From Atopsyche davidsoni (lineage: Eukaryota; Arthropoda; Insecta; Trichoptera; Hydrobiosidae), in assembly GCA_022113835.1 (NCBI GenBank), contig JAILWY010000015.1, positions 4,164,001 to 4,228,000 of the forward strand: a DNA stretch of 64,000 bases. The letters run 5' to 3'. The number at the start of each line of letters is the position of its first letter. Within the stretch, counting starts at the first letter, position 1. A program made the position numbers and the translations under genes. Below are positions 1 to 12,139 of the stretch, in pieces. Below the pieces are notes generated by a model. That model was not told the origin of the DNA, did no database searches, and saw only the letters and a list, made by a program, of their open reading frames with translations.

Positions 1-1380
1 AGCATTTTATTTATTAATTAATTGAACAAATATATCACTGTCTAAAATTGATATTACCAATACTGAACACGATCTATCTTGAAGGTGAATATTAATTATA
101 TTTAAGGTTACATGCTTGAGAAGTAAAACTGTTTAATTATCGACGCTTAAAATATTTTTATATGAAACTGATTGAAAACTTGAAACGTTGTTTTAATATT
201 CACAGCCTAATTAAAAAGCCTTTAGATTGGTTCTAAGAAGCCGGTGTTCTTGGAAGCACCCCCGACTCGGTACGTCTAATTGCGTTTTTTATCGGCGACA
301 TTGCGGACACTTCCCGGAACGCCCGCTAAGCCTTCCCTCTTGTAAAAAAGGCTTTCAACTTAAGCTAATGTACGGCAGTGCAAATCCTCCTTCAGGTTCT
401 CGTAATTGTTGAAGCATGGCCGGAAACACAATTAACGTTGCAACTTATTTTAACGAAAAAAACAAAACCGATTTAAATAGCGGACACTTTTCCACTGCAG
501 CATTTTTTGTAAAAAAAATATTGCTGCTGTAGAATTTTTTTTTACTGGATCTGCAGAGAAATTGGTGCCTTTATTTTTTAGTGTTAAGATTTGCAGGTAT
601 AATTATTAAATTGATTAAAATCTCTAATACTATAAAACTAAAAAAAAACATTGCTTTTCTTGAAATATCTTTAACATTTTTTTAAGCTTCTAAATTTTTC
701 TATACAGTAATAATGTTACTTGATTTGTATCGCTTTAATTTATAGTGGATAATATTGCTTGGTTGGATTTACATTACATTGTTAATAAATAGTTTTTAAA
801 AAAGTCTGTATAAAACGTTTTCTTTATTTCACGAAGAAACTAAAACGAAAATATGAATTTTGAAAGTATATTTTAATGATCTTTCTGATCGTTTCTAATT
901 GTAAATATTACATATATACACGAAACATTTGTGGATAAAAAATGCGGATGCATAAAATATTTTACAAAAATCATTTGAAAGTTCACTTGCTCTATTTTCT
1001 CAAGGAGCTCTGGTAATACAGGCAGGCTATTTCTACAGAAGTGCATCGTTACAGGGTGTTGAGAAAAGTGTTGCCTGTAAAGCTATCATAACACCAGAAT
1101 AAAATTATTTTCAGCGTTCAAAACTACCCCGCGCGAAGCTTTTCAATATAGGATACTACCCTTTATTATTTGGAAAAGCCTTTGTTCAATAAATTGAATA
1201 TACGTTGGACAAGAAATAGAATATTTCAGTGTTTGGAGAACATTATGCAAACGATAATACTCGTACAACACTTTTATATATTTATTTAATTAAAATGTAT
1301 TTAAACGATTTTTATAATAACGATGTATATGTCTATTTTTTGGACTGAACGTCAAAGTGCGTATTTTTTACCCATTACGG
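1..1380. other. AT-rich intergenic DNA with one GC-richer island
   Basis: No gene is supported here. Most of the stretch is AT-rich with stops in all frames. A GC-richer island at about 225-420 has a 61-codon open frame with no recognisable protein character. It could be non-coding regulatory DNA or an old repeat. Confidence 0.5.
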
Positions 1381-1386
1381 GTTTAT

Positions 1387-1678
1387 TATATTATTACTTC
1401 ACACATCGATTAAAGAAATTCTCAGTAAAATATCATCGTGATTTATGTGTGATTTGAACCCATTTCCCCAGGCTTACATCCATTAATCGAGAATTTCTTT
1501 AATTTTGAAGTTGGCCTAGGCACATTGGTTCGTATGTAGAGTATGTTAAAGAAATTCTCGCTGAACGGATGTGGTTCTTAGTACACCGGCCATGTAAGCC
1601 TGGGGATGATATTTTTCTGAGAATTTCTTTAATCATCATGTGTGAACTAATGTGCCTAATCATATTAGTAATAATATA
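1387..1678. mobile_element. Foldback (MITE-like) element with four copies of a core motif
   Basis: The left end (ATATTATTACTTCACACATC, then GATTAAAGAAATTCTCAG) returns in reverse complement at 1615-1678. The next inner blocks (AGGCTTACAT near 1471, ATGTAAGCCT near 1595) also pair, so the arms extend over about 100 bp each. The core GAGAATTTCTTTAA appears four times, two per orientation, around a short centre at about 1500-1550. There is no open reading frame. This is the structure of a non-autonomous foldback DNA transposon. The family is not identified and no target duplication was resolved. Confidence 0.65.
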
Positions 1679-1739
1679 GATGTAAGCTAACTGATTGAGG
1701 CGTTACTTCAAAATTCCGCTTCAATATTTTTTTAGAAAA

Positions 1740-2060
1740 AGCGCTTTGTATCCAATCCCGAATGAAGGAGTTTCACTTCAAAAAGGCATTACATTCTATT
1801 GGAAAACCTTACACCCTGAAGGCAGCACATAGCGGTCGTGATGCACACCCCGGGCAGCACTTCCGGGGCACCATTCCTGAAAGAACTGCAGCGGACCGTC
1901 CACTCGGCACATAATGGGTTTTCAGGAGCATCTGGGCCGTCCGTGACTCATTGTTATCGCCGGGGCGCAACTCCCGGGAGCCAGAGGGTTAATTCAATTT
2001 AACCTTAAGGAACAGATTTACCCCCGCCCCTGGTGTTATATTGAAGGTCTGTTGTTAGGG
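1740..2060. other. GC-rich non-coding island
   Basis: This stretch is clearly richer in G and C than its flanks. It holds short palindromic CCCGG clusters (near 1850 and 1965) and an AP-1-like GTGACTCA near 1943. No frame stays open with protein-like content. It may be a conserved regulatory block or a degraded repeat. Confidence 0.35.
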
Positions 2061-2860
2061 CCTAATGGGATCTCAGCGTTATTGTGTTTACCTTTTACAT
2101 AATTAAGGCTTAATTGAGATCTTAAGTGCTTATCTAGTATGAACCTATTTTACTAGCGTGCAATCAGATTGCTTTAATTTCAAGGTTTTTTTTGAGGCAT
2201 CCTTATTTAGATAAACTGATCAAAAAAAGCCTTTTTATTTATATAAAAAATAACTACTATAAAACCTCAATTTTTCCATTGAAATCAGCTGTTCATAAAT
2301 TATAATAATTGTAGATATAAATGAAAATACTGAAAAATATTTTCGCTTCATCCTGGACTATGTTCATATCATTATATGTAATGACCATCATTTTGGTATC
2401 AGATCTTGTTTAATTATTTCGCTGCTTGCTTTTGATATTAATTTCATAATGTACCTTTCTTACGTGTGCTATAATACCAACCGCGTTATTGTTCGTGACA
2501 ATGTGTGAAAACCCATTCGCATTTGGGTAGGTTTTCTGTTCTCTGTTGCGTTATTGTCTCATAAAAATTAAGTGCCTTTTCCTTATGTTATTTCACAATC
2601 GTAAAAGAAGACAAATATAATATATTTTTAATAAAATTACAACATGCCGGTCATATAGAGTTTTATTGAATTAGTCATTCTGCAAACTCTACTAATATCA
2701 TAATGATATCTTTTTTTTTTAAATATATTATATATACATATACACACGTGGTTAATAAATCTGGGTATTACTTGTATTTTCGTAGTTGTAGTTTACAGTT
2801 GCCAGTCAACATCCCTCATCCTCTTTGCTTGTACTCGTGATTTCATTCATTGCCAAGTTT
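2061..2860. other. AT-rich intergenic DNA
   Basis: I see no gene, RNA gene or repeat with defined ends here. There are short AT microsatellite-like runs only. Confidence 0.5.
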
Positions 2861-2879
2861 ACTACTCTGCCCTGAAATA

Positions 2880-3050
2880 CTACCGAGGACTGAATAAAAG
2901 ATCGACTTCCTGTTTGGAGGTTGCGACTCAGAATAGAGTAACGGAAGTGTCATTGGAAACTCGGAGAAAGTGTAATAGTGACGTCAGAGATGTTTCGATA
3001 TAAAAGGTTAACACACTCAGGCAAAAACTCCATTCATTGCAGAAACTTAA
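2880..3050 (+). promoter_or_regulatory. Candidate promoter with CRE and TATA box, no gene attached
   Basis: A full palindromic CRE (TGACGTCA, 2979-2986) lies 13 bp upstream of a strong TATA motif (TATAAAAGG, 2999-3008), in a block less AT-rich than its surroundings. Transcription would start near 3030. No convincing reading frame follows, so it could drive a non-coding RNA, a 5' exon with a distant coding exon, or nothing. Confidence 0.35.
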
Positions 3051-6000
3051 TTGGGATTAATTTAATATATTTATTTTAATTAATTATTTTTTTTATATAC
3101 TCCACCGTTCTCATTAATGTATTTATTTTTTAACGTGTTTTTTAAATCTAAATTATAAACATGGAGATAGTATTATGGAATAAGTTTTGAGACGTACAAG
3201 CTATTAAACCGTATTAATAATAAAATATTTCATGCCGAAAAAGACGAACGTGATATCATTTTTATTTCCTGAGAAGCCTTTTACGAAGGCTTATTAAGCA
3301 CGTTACTCATGCTAAAGTAACGTTGCGATCCGTGAAGATATTTAGATAAGGGAGAGACAAATTTTCCGAGATATGTTTCAGATTTCTTCCATTTGTCGGC
3401 CCCCCCCTTAATGATGGGGCTTTCCGAAAAAGAACAGCCTCGTTAGTTTATTAGCATTAATATACCATTACTATTAATATTAGTATACCGAGTGCGTTTT
3501 TTGTTTACAATTTTCAAACAGAAAATTCAATTATGTGAACTTTGAATTCATTTTTTATTAAACTAATAATATTCATTATTTATTACTGAATATTCTGTTT
3601 TAAACATTCAAAATATCAAATATTTCATTATGGATTTTTGTCGACGTAGTTTGTTGCAATATCCAATATATTAAATAAAATATTCTATTAACTGAACTCG
3701 ACATCTTGCTTGTTTATTTTCTCGCTTTAATTTTAACGAAATATCATTTTCATTTACGCTCTTTCAGCACCATTAATACGTTAATTTAAAAATTATTATT
3801 TATTTTTTAAACTGTTTCTGCTTCTTTGGCCCAACACTATTTCTCCCCCTGTCCAAGAATGCTGAAAAGATATCTCCTGGCCGAAAAGGGGATGAAATGT
3901 TTACTTCTCGCTAATGTGACAGATCTAACTTATCGAAAATGCTAGAAAACTAGAAAGAAATATCATGTATTGATATCTTTTTCATATTTTATGTAGTTTT
4001 TTAATAAAAAAAGAGAATAATGTATTATATATAATTTGAATTGAATAAGTACGTAATCGCTTAGAGTATTGATCTCAGATTTCTCTTAATCGTATTATTG
4101 TATTGATTTTTTTAAACCCTATGCTTTAAATTGTATATTCATACGTATATTTTAATTCTTTGTTTTATAAGTATGAATAAAATATATGTTTTAACAAGCT
4201 ACTAAAATTTATTGCTATATAAGCGAAGCTCATTTGCTATATAAGCTTCTCACAGTAATTATATCTAATAGCCAGAAAAGTATTAATTTTATAATGCACT
4301 TAATAATAATATATATTTATATATATAAATTGAATGTGACCTGTACACCATAAATTTCTCGTTAATGGTTATTAAATCTAAATTTGTTGATGTTTTATTA
4401 TCAGTTATTCAATACCTCTTGTAAACAAACGAAAAAATGCTATACTTTTATATTTAATATAATCAATCTCAAACATACTGGACGTGCAAACAAATTTTAA
4501 TTTTGATTACAATTGATATTTTGTTTATATTTACCTGTGATACCATTTTTCGATGCTTACATGAAAATTGAACAAGTTTTTTCATGTAGCATTTCTCATA
4601 TATTAATTTCGATTAAAAATTAATTAAATATCAATTATTAATATAAAAAGAAAATAACTTTTAATTTTAAATCACTTTGTAGGTATAAACTGTTACAAAA
4701 GTATCTACTAGGAAATTTTTTATCGATATTATAATTATATTAAATGGAAAGAAATTTTAGTCATTATTTTTTTAATTGTAACTAAATATTATTAATTATT
4801 CAGCTTTAAAACGTTACAGCCTCGATTACATATTTTCATTAAAAAAAAAACCAACATAAACTTTATCAAAGCTCTCAACATTTATAGTTTTTTTTTTAAT
4901 ACGTGGAATTTGATCATTATAAAAATATATTATTTGAAAAACACAAAATTGAAAATATTTTTTAAATTTTGCTTTGATTAATAAAAAGCTGAAAATATCA
5001 CCAGAATAGGATACGTTGCGTTTTTTTTTACCAATTTCAGGAGTTTTCTTTCTACGTGATAATATAAGGCTTGTTATATAAAATAGTGAGGATACGTTTG
5101 TTTTATATTTAAATTCAAGTGAGTACATTCAAATATATATTTCTCACAAGTAGATAAAATGAACTGAGCACAGTACGTTGAATTTAATCTACCACCGTCT
5201 CCGGGTGTACAGAAACCAATCATCTTGACACGTGCTATCTGGAACGCTGGCAGATTTTACTACCCCCGGAATAGGGCCATCTCTTACGAAATCCTACGGT
5301 GGACAGGAAAATTTATTTAGATTGCAGAAAGGCATCTAATGTACCACCCCTATTTCTACTATAATAGAACTTTCTAAAATAAATTACTAACCTCTCGCAT
5401 GTACATGCAACACAGCTGTATAAAAAATATATAAACACTTGGTGGAATTCCATTAAAATATTTTTATCAAATAGCACATCACCTAATTTTTTTTTTTTTG
5501 TAAAGCCTATCCGATTTTTGCGTACAACAATTTTGCGTGCACATTCGCAATCGCTACTGAATTTTTCCCACTGATCGATGATTCCCAAATTATTTATTTG
5601 CGGCCTCCTGCAGATTGATTATAAATGTCTGTATATACTGTATTGTGGTATATTAGTTGACATCAACTTCGATATACTGATAAGTTAAAATGAACAGGAA
5701 TTCATATCAGAGAAAGTAAATAGATAAAAAAGATATATTATTAAATTATATTTCGTGCGTTGCATACACTTATTCACCTAATCACTATTAATATAAAAAA
5801 ATACATAACAACATAAGTATATAGAAATTTAAAATAAATCGATAAAGGTCTAAAAATGTATGAATTCTTTTGTACATTATTGATATATCAAACAATATAA
5901 AAATTAATAAATGAAAAGAAATATATTTATCTTCTTTATAATATTTATTCTATGTAATCAACAAATATATAATATGTATAAGGATCTAATTGTCAGATTT

Positions 6001-6240
6001 GTATTAAATTGTGTATAGACAGTTTTAAAATTACTATTTATAGTATTTTATATTCTAAAGTAGATTAAAACAAATTGAATTATATTTCACATAAATGAAT
6101 TCATTTGCAATTTAAATATATGATCAAATTGAATTTATTGTTGAACGTGATAGGTGCTCTCGTTTTCTTATTTTATGGCTGTACCACGCTTTTTTAGCTA
6201 TCGTATATAATTTTTAAAAATATATATAATACACTAATAT
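3051..6240. other. AT-rich intergenic DNA
   Basis: There is no supportable gene. The open frames of 90-100 codons on the minus strand near 4826-5128 and 5313-5588 are built from homopolymer runs and show no domain. Confidence 0.5.
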
Positions 6241-6307
6241 CACTCTTCAAAAAAAAGTTGCATTCGGTTGTGTTTACTATAAATTATTTATATGTGCTGT
6301 TTTTAAG

Positions 6308-6557
6308 GCAGTGGAAAAAAAATCTTCATGGCCCTATAAAAAGGGTATGTCTTTCCGACTCACACAACCTTCCAGGTTCCATAGTCTGCTGGAGCAGTTC
6401 AGACGACAAAGACATCAGCATAAGGCCTGTGGTCGAACATGCTGGCTATCAACTCAAAGATGATCCTGAAGATGATGCACAGCTTCCGACAGGTGCCAGG
6501 ATTCTTCCGGTGAGAGGGTTTCGGAGATCTCCGACGGTACCGAGGAGTCATCTCTAA
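6308..6557 (+). other. Unidentified protein-like segment (possible exon)
   Basis: A frame at 6311-6557 is less AT-rich than its flanks and has balanced composition, including acidic patches (SSDDKDIS, LKDDPEDDAQ) and a basic proline-bearing end (RGFRRSPTVPRSHL). A splice-acceptor-like TTTTAAG precedes it at about 6308. I do not recognise it. It could be an exon of a gene outside the window, a pseudogene fragment or chance. Confidence 0.25.
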
Positions 6558-6714
6558 TCTGTAGGCAAGTCTGCAATTTTAATTAAAAAATACATATTAT
6601 TTAATTATATATGCATGAGGCTTTTTTTTCTTGATTCATAATTAAACATATTAACCTCAAAATCACGTGTTTATTCAATACGGTTTAGATCTTGGGGTGC
6701 GGTATTATTTATAC

Positions 6715-7266
6715 CAGAGGTTCCCAAAGTGGTCAATATCGATCCCCAGGGGTCGATTTCGCCCTGCTAGGGGTTGATGACAGCGAAAAATAAAATTGGG
6801 GGTCCGTGAACTGTAAATGGGGGTCTACGAGAGTGGATCCCATTTAAGCAGGTCATCACCAAAATTTAGACATTTCGTAAATGTCATAATGCACCGAACA
6901 CAGATTGTACCTATGTACTTTGTGATGAATCGAAGCCCCGAAGCGTAAAAGTATTTTGTATGTTTTTAATTAATGTATTTTATTCTATTTAAGATATAAA
7001 AATGGAATTCCACCTAGTAATCTCTGTCAAAAATATTGATTTTCTGAATGTTACTATATTTGCATTTTGTGTGTATTTTAACTTTTTCATTTTTAAACCC
7101 ACTGTACAGTAAACCCTATAAAAGTGAATTGTTCTATATAAAATGTCAAAAATATGTTTGAAGTTGATGAATTTGTAAAAATTCAATATTAGCAAGGCAG
7201 GGGGTCGACGAAAAACAGGAAAACTCGACATGGGGTCGACGGGACAAAATAGTTTGGGAAACTATG
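6715..7266. mobile_element. Non-autonomous hAT element with 8-bp target duplication
   Basis: The 552-bp element starts with CAGAGGTTCCCAAAGTGG, and its last bases read in reverse complement as CATAGTTTCCCAAACTAT, matching hAT-type inverted ends. It is flanked by a perfect 8-bp duplication, ATTTATAC (6707-6714 and 7267-7274), as hAT transposases produce. There is no transposase. Related fragments lie at about 11605-11650 and 21335-21615. Confidence 0.85.
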
Positions 7267-7329
7267 ATTTATACAGATAAACGTCTTTGCATCCGTTCCC
7301 TTCAGTACAACGTCGTAAAAAATCTGATT

Positions 7330-7545
7330 AAAAATAAATACGGAGTCCCCACACCTGTGGGGTGGTCCCCAGCGGAGGTGGTTATGTATTTACAAACGAA
7401 GTTTGGTCGCCAGAGGTGCTTTTATTGCTACTACCCTCTGGCCGCAGCGTCCTCGCTTGAAAATACATGACCGGATCGCTCGGTCCGTCCCGAGGGGTGC
7501 AAGAACCTCCCCCAGACTTAGCCTTCCAGCGAAACTTTATTTTGT
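7330..7545. repeat. GC-rich repeat-like block
   Basis: A sharply bounded GC-rich segment. Its minus strand has a short frame containing GGGSCTPRDGPSDPVM-type sequence, which looks like a dispersed-repeat fragment more than a host exon. The family is not identified. No terminal repeats or duplication were found. Confidence 0.3.
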
Positions 7546-7559
7546 TCATAATTAATTTT

Positions 7560-9110
7560 AACAATAGCCCACATCGCTACATTTGTCGAAGCGTATTTAT
7601 TTTATGCAAATTAAATCCTCAAGTCAAATTTGATTTGAATATTTAATTACCTTTCGTTTCGCAGTGCAAGAAGAGAGACAAGAAAGAAAAAAACAGCTAA
7701 TGAACCTTTTTTTTATTTTATTTTAAAAAATACATGCAAGCTGTTTATTTTAATCGAAAAATAGCTTATTGCTCTAAGACTGCAAAAAAAACTCTTAAAC
7801 TGTACTATTGATAATCTAAATATATGGTATAGCAATCGATTGATATCAGCTATCCAAAACAATACCTAAAAACACAATAATAATAAATAATAAAAAAAAA
7901 AACATAAACGTATTGCACAGTTATAAAATATATTAAAAATATTATTAATCTATAAATTATTCATAAAAAAAATTAATACGAAACCGTCTTACGTCTAACA
8001 GTTGTTACGCGAGCAAATATTGCACGAAAAATACCCAATTGTGCAAACATTGTGTTAATAAATTTGCACAGTAAGCAAGCCTTTGGCTTCTTAAGCAATC
8101 ATCACTTCAATGCCTTTAAAAAATATATTTGGAGACTTGATTACAATATCGTCACTCAAATGGATGTTTCTAGATTATGCTTCTCAAAAAACAGAAACAG
8201 CCTGTCGCCTAAATTATTGGATCAGCTGTTTTCCAGATCGGGATGACATGGCGTTTTGAGTCATATGAATTTATATATAATTTAAATAAATCAATGATTA
8301 CCTTCAGATACTATTGGTATTTATAATAAATAAAAACTAATAATATAATCGAGAGTATTAACACAGTTAATTTCTGAGTAGTTGCTCATTATTTAACAAT
8401 AAATCAAATGATAATATGTTTTCATGACAATGAAAAAAAATCGCTTAAATGTTTTGTAAATCGCGAGTGTTTTTTTTATATTAAATTAATTTTACAAGAA
8501 AAGAACCTTAAAGTAAAAAAAAATATACAAATATTTCAAATAAATTATTACAAAAATTAAAACTTTATTATATTCGAGAGTTTCCATTTTATATATAACT
8601 TATATGATGATTTATTCTCATCATTATTTTTTTAACTGTGTATAATAATATACACGGAAATAAAAAAAAACTTGTATGTTTTACAAATACTTTGAATGTA
8701 TAGTCGTTAAAATACAAATATTCTTATAAACACATAAAGAACGTTACAAAATATAAATCCATAGTAAATAATAAAAAAAATATACACAATTCCATAAATA
8801 CTTTACTTGGGGTACTTTAAAATAATCACAGTTACGTTTCACTAATTTAAAATTAATTTTTAGGTTAAGTAAACAAAAGTACCTGAGATTCAAGCTCGTT
8901 TCACCTCCATGATGTCCTCTCTCCTACTGCGTCAAATTTTGAAAATGCCAAATGGCCAGATGCTGTACTTTTCCACATAATTTATACAAGCAATTAATAT
9001 TGACACAGATGCCGATCAAGTCGCTGTCAAGATAACGTCTGCGTGCATATATTTTTTTGATTTAGATTTTTATTTAATATAGAAAATAACCGCCAATCAA
9101 TTATTTAATT
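7560..9110. other. AT-rich intergenic DNA
   Basis: No gene or defined repeat could be supported. Poly-A/T runs are frequent. Confidence 0.5.
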
Positions 9111-9117
9111 TTTTAAA

Positions 9118-9160
9118 ACGCTTTCGCGTCTCGGCACTCTTGCCAATTGAGCTACAATGC
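9118..9160 (-). repeat. tRNA-like 5' half (possible SINE head or tRNA relic)
   Basis: On the minus strand this reads like the first half of a tRNA. The promoter box A-like TAGCTCAATTGG sits at 9143-9154, followed by a D-arm-like GCAAGAGTGC. The T-arm with box B is absent, so it is not a working tRNA gene. It may be a truncated SINE head or a tRNA pseudogene. Confidence 0.35.
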
Positions 9161-9329
9161 TACAGTAACTTTGATAATCAAATCAATTACTTTAAAAACG
9201 TGTTGTATACAAAAAAAACTTATATGGGGTAAAAATGTGGATATATGCTGTAATTTAAATATTTTTTTTTTTTTACAATTTCAATATTTATATAATTCAT
9301 TAGTTCAAATAAATAAAAAGAAGCAAACA

Positions 9330-9660
9330 GCGTCTTTGTTTAGATTTTGTGTCTATAAAGATCCATGAATACTAGCATATTTCCTGGTAAAAATTCATAT
9401 AATAGATCATTTAATATCCCTCAAAATTATCTACGATGTCAATCAATAATTAATTATTAATCAATTATTGATTGACATTGAATTATTGAATTATTATAAT
9501 GAAATATTTGAAACAATAAAATTGGACATACTACGTGTTTCTGAGACATGTCTACAAAGATCCAGGAAGACAAACATATTTCTTGGTTTAATGCATCCTT
9601 TTCTACAAAGGATGCATTAAACATATAGATCATTCTTAAAATTATTTAAGATGTAAATAT
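9330..9660. repeat. Two diverged direct repeats, each with a strong hairpin
   Basis: The block after TGTCTATAAAGATCC (about 9350) recurs in diverged form after TGTCTACAAAGATCC (about 9549). Each copy carries a hairpin. At 9437-9477, 15-bp arms (TGTCAATCAATAATT) enclose an 11-nt loop. At 9587-9621, perfect 15-bp arms (TTTAATGCATCCTTT) enclose 5 nt. There is no coding potential. Confidence 0.55.
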
Positions 9661-9703
9661 TTGTAGTAAAAACTATTTTATAATCAAATTCAAGTATCCA
9701 TAT

Positions 9704-9928
9704 TTATGTACTCCAATAAAATCCAAGTATCAAGCAGAAAATAAAAATGGATATCTGAGGAATGTATCGACTAAAGAGCTTGCTTCTAGGTAAAGGATGT
9801 CGTGCTTCAAAGGATGCATAGAAGCTATTGTCGGTCCAATTGCCTGGTATTTCGGATTCAAGATGCACATCTATGCGGCTGACTTGACAAATTGTATACT
9901 CCCTGGTGAATGGAGAAGTCTGATCCAT
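9704..9928 (-). other. Unidentified protein-like segment (possible exon or pseudo-exon)
   Basis: A 74-codon minus frame has non-random composition, ending in a hydrophobic membrane-helix-like stretch (ISIFIFCLILGFYW) after a soluble part with an N-glycosylation motif (NWT). I do not recognise the family. A CAGGTAAGA donor-like string just upstream may be a fossil splice junction. It may equally be chance. Confidence 0.2.
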
Positions 9929-10139
9929 TCTTACCTGACGATGGAAACTTCGATAACCTACAGTAAACTACATTCATATGTTGTGCGAACAACAAGTATT
10001 AACGATTATGATTGTGTGAGAAGGTATTCATATATATATATATGAAATACTACAAATTAAACCAGTCTATTGTGGGTGTGACTGCAAACCCTGGAATGTA
10101 TTTATCTTACAATTATTTTAATTTAAACGAGTAGAAATA

Positions 10140-10440
10140 ATTTGTTAACTTTTCAAAGCCTCCGCCCGGCTCGGGTCAATCTTGCATCGCGAGATCAAAC
10201 AGCCTTGTAAAGGTTCTCGGAATGAAAGTATCGGGGGGTGGAGCGAGTCGGGATGTCTCCAAGGTCCACCCCTAATTATTTAGCTGAATCTTAATTGGGA
10301 ATTATAATTATTCTCCCATCCGAGGGGCATTTCCTTATCAAACACTCGACAAAGACGCGCAGTGGAGTGAAAAATTGACGTCAGACTCGGTTCAGAAGTT
10401 GAAATATTCCACGGTTAGTATAGCCTGAATTATGTAATAC
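10140..10440. promoter_or_regulatory. GC-rich island with clustered homeodomain-type sites and a CRE
   Basis: The block changes from AT-rich flanks to GC-rich sequence. At about 10273-10313 it packs several TAAT/ATTA cores (TAATTATT, CTTAATTGGG, ATTATAATTATT), and it carries a CRE-like TTGACGTCA near 10375. No frame is coding-like. It lies 3.8 kb upstream of the L-fibroin promoter, so an enhancer is possible, but that is inference from position and motifs only. Confidence 0.3.
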
Positions 10441-11600
10441 TCGTATACCTTCAAATACGAAATAATAATTTGTGAGTTTTCGGTTAATTTATACATCTTT
10501 AGTTGTTTGATGGTCTTTTGAAAATACGCGTTAACGAAGTCTTAAATAAAATATATATTTTTATAACAGTTAAGGTAGGTAGGCAAAAAGCCAAAAAGGC
10601 TGTTAAGGCGCTTGATGTTAAACCTTTTAAGATGGTTCCAGTTTCAGTCAGAGAATTAATTTACTATTAAAATAACGCATATGTTTATTCTTAGGCTTTC
10701 GGAAAATTTCGTTAGTAAATTTATTTTAAAAATACTGATTAATGAAAGCCTGTAAAAGTAAACAAAGGTATATTTGCAAAAAAAAAAACTAAAGAATATA
10801 CTTTTCAATAGTTTCATCACTTAAATGTATCAAAATATATTTTATTTGTTTTACTTTATTTAAAAAAACTATAATGACATATTGTCAAATGCACAAAAAT
10901 ACAGAATCGTCCGTTTCTGTCATTTAAGGATATTTAACTCAAGTTATACGTAAATTTTTTGAATGTGATTATTATTTTTGATAAATTAATTTCTACGTTT
11001 ATTGAGTATAAAAAAAATAAAACATTGAATAAGCTAATCGTTAAGAAAATACTTAAAACAGCTGTGGTAAACAAAGCTCGCCACTTCTGCAAATCGATAA
11101 TAAACCATTAACAAAAAAATGACTTTAATTTCTTATTAACAAAGTTTTACACAATTGATATAAAAAAAACCAAGCGATGCTCTAACAGGGTCAAACTATG
11201 GCATGTTCCACTTTTATTAAAATAATATTATCGATAAAATCTAGTTATTTGCTGATGTCCTGTTAAATTTATAAAAAAATCATTTTCTTGGTTTAATACT
11301 TCAAATGATTATAATTCAAAAATTTGTCAAAATATTATAAGGATTGAAACAAAGGTATAAAAAGCATTTACATTTTATATATGTGATTGAATTTATTTTG
11401 ATTTGAAGTTTATCCGTGAAAAGTTTATTTATTATTTTTGATAAAACAAAAAAAAAACAACACTCAATCAAATATAATATTTTAAATAAAATACTTGAGT
11501 GATTTTTCAAACTGAGTCTCTCTATCGACTCAGTTTGATAATGCCAACGTGTAAGATTGGCAAAACCGCTCACAATTTTTTTAATGTATATTTAAAATAT
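10441..11600. other. AT-rich intergenic DNA
   Basis: Nothing supportable. The minus frame at 11316-11573 is low-complexity and shows no domain. Confidence 0.5.
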
Positions 11601-11604
11601 TAAA

Positions 11605-11650
11605 GTAAAATTCCACCAAGTACTCTCTGTCAAAAATATTGATTATTCAA
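11605..11650. mobile_element. Fragment of the 6715-7266 hAT family
   Basis: The sequence around TCTCTGTCAAAAATATTGAT (preceded by AAATTCCACC) matches 6998-7044 of the complete element with few differences. The ends are missing. Confidence 0.5.
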
Positions 11651-11689
11651 TATTCAATCCCTCAAATAAATATTCAATATTTTGTCCGA

Positions 11690-12120
11690 TGCGGGTCTGC
11701 TTAATGACGTCACATAATTGAACTCATTTTGAAACGGCCCGCGCACCAGACCAGCCAATCACGCGTGTCTTCTTCTCGTCGGTTTTCCTCGGTTTTCCTC
11801 TGTCTTCTGATGCTAAACACCTGGTTGTTTACCGGCCACAACAATACGTCCATAATTCACCGCGGACAGGCGGGGGCAAACACTCTCCTCGTTTATTCAG
11901 CGCGCGAAGAATGTCCAACACTCCTGCACCTTGTCGACAAATAACTCCACCGAGCGGTTCACCGCCGGCAGACTGAACCAATATGCACAACCGACAATAA
12001 ATCTATCAGCAAAAATTTGCTTTGCATTTCATTCTCTGCAACAGGGATGAAGATTCCGAGATGACCAAATTCAAAGCAATGAAAGTGCTTCAGGGTAAAT
12101 CAAAACCCACAAAAAACAAC
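11690..12120 (+). promoter_or_regulatory. GC-rich island with CRE and CCAAT motifs
   Basis: The island has a palindromic CRE (TGACGTCA near 11705) and a CCAAT box (near 11755), then GC-rich sequence and an acceptor-like CTCTGCAACAG at about 12040, followed by a short frame ending at a donor-like CAGGGTAAAT. This resembles a promoter with an early exon, but no protein family is recognisable. Confidence 0.25.
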
Positions 12121-12139
12121 TTATCCTAATCAATAATAA

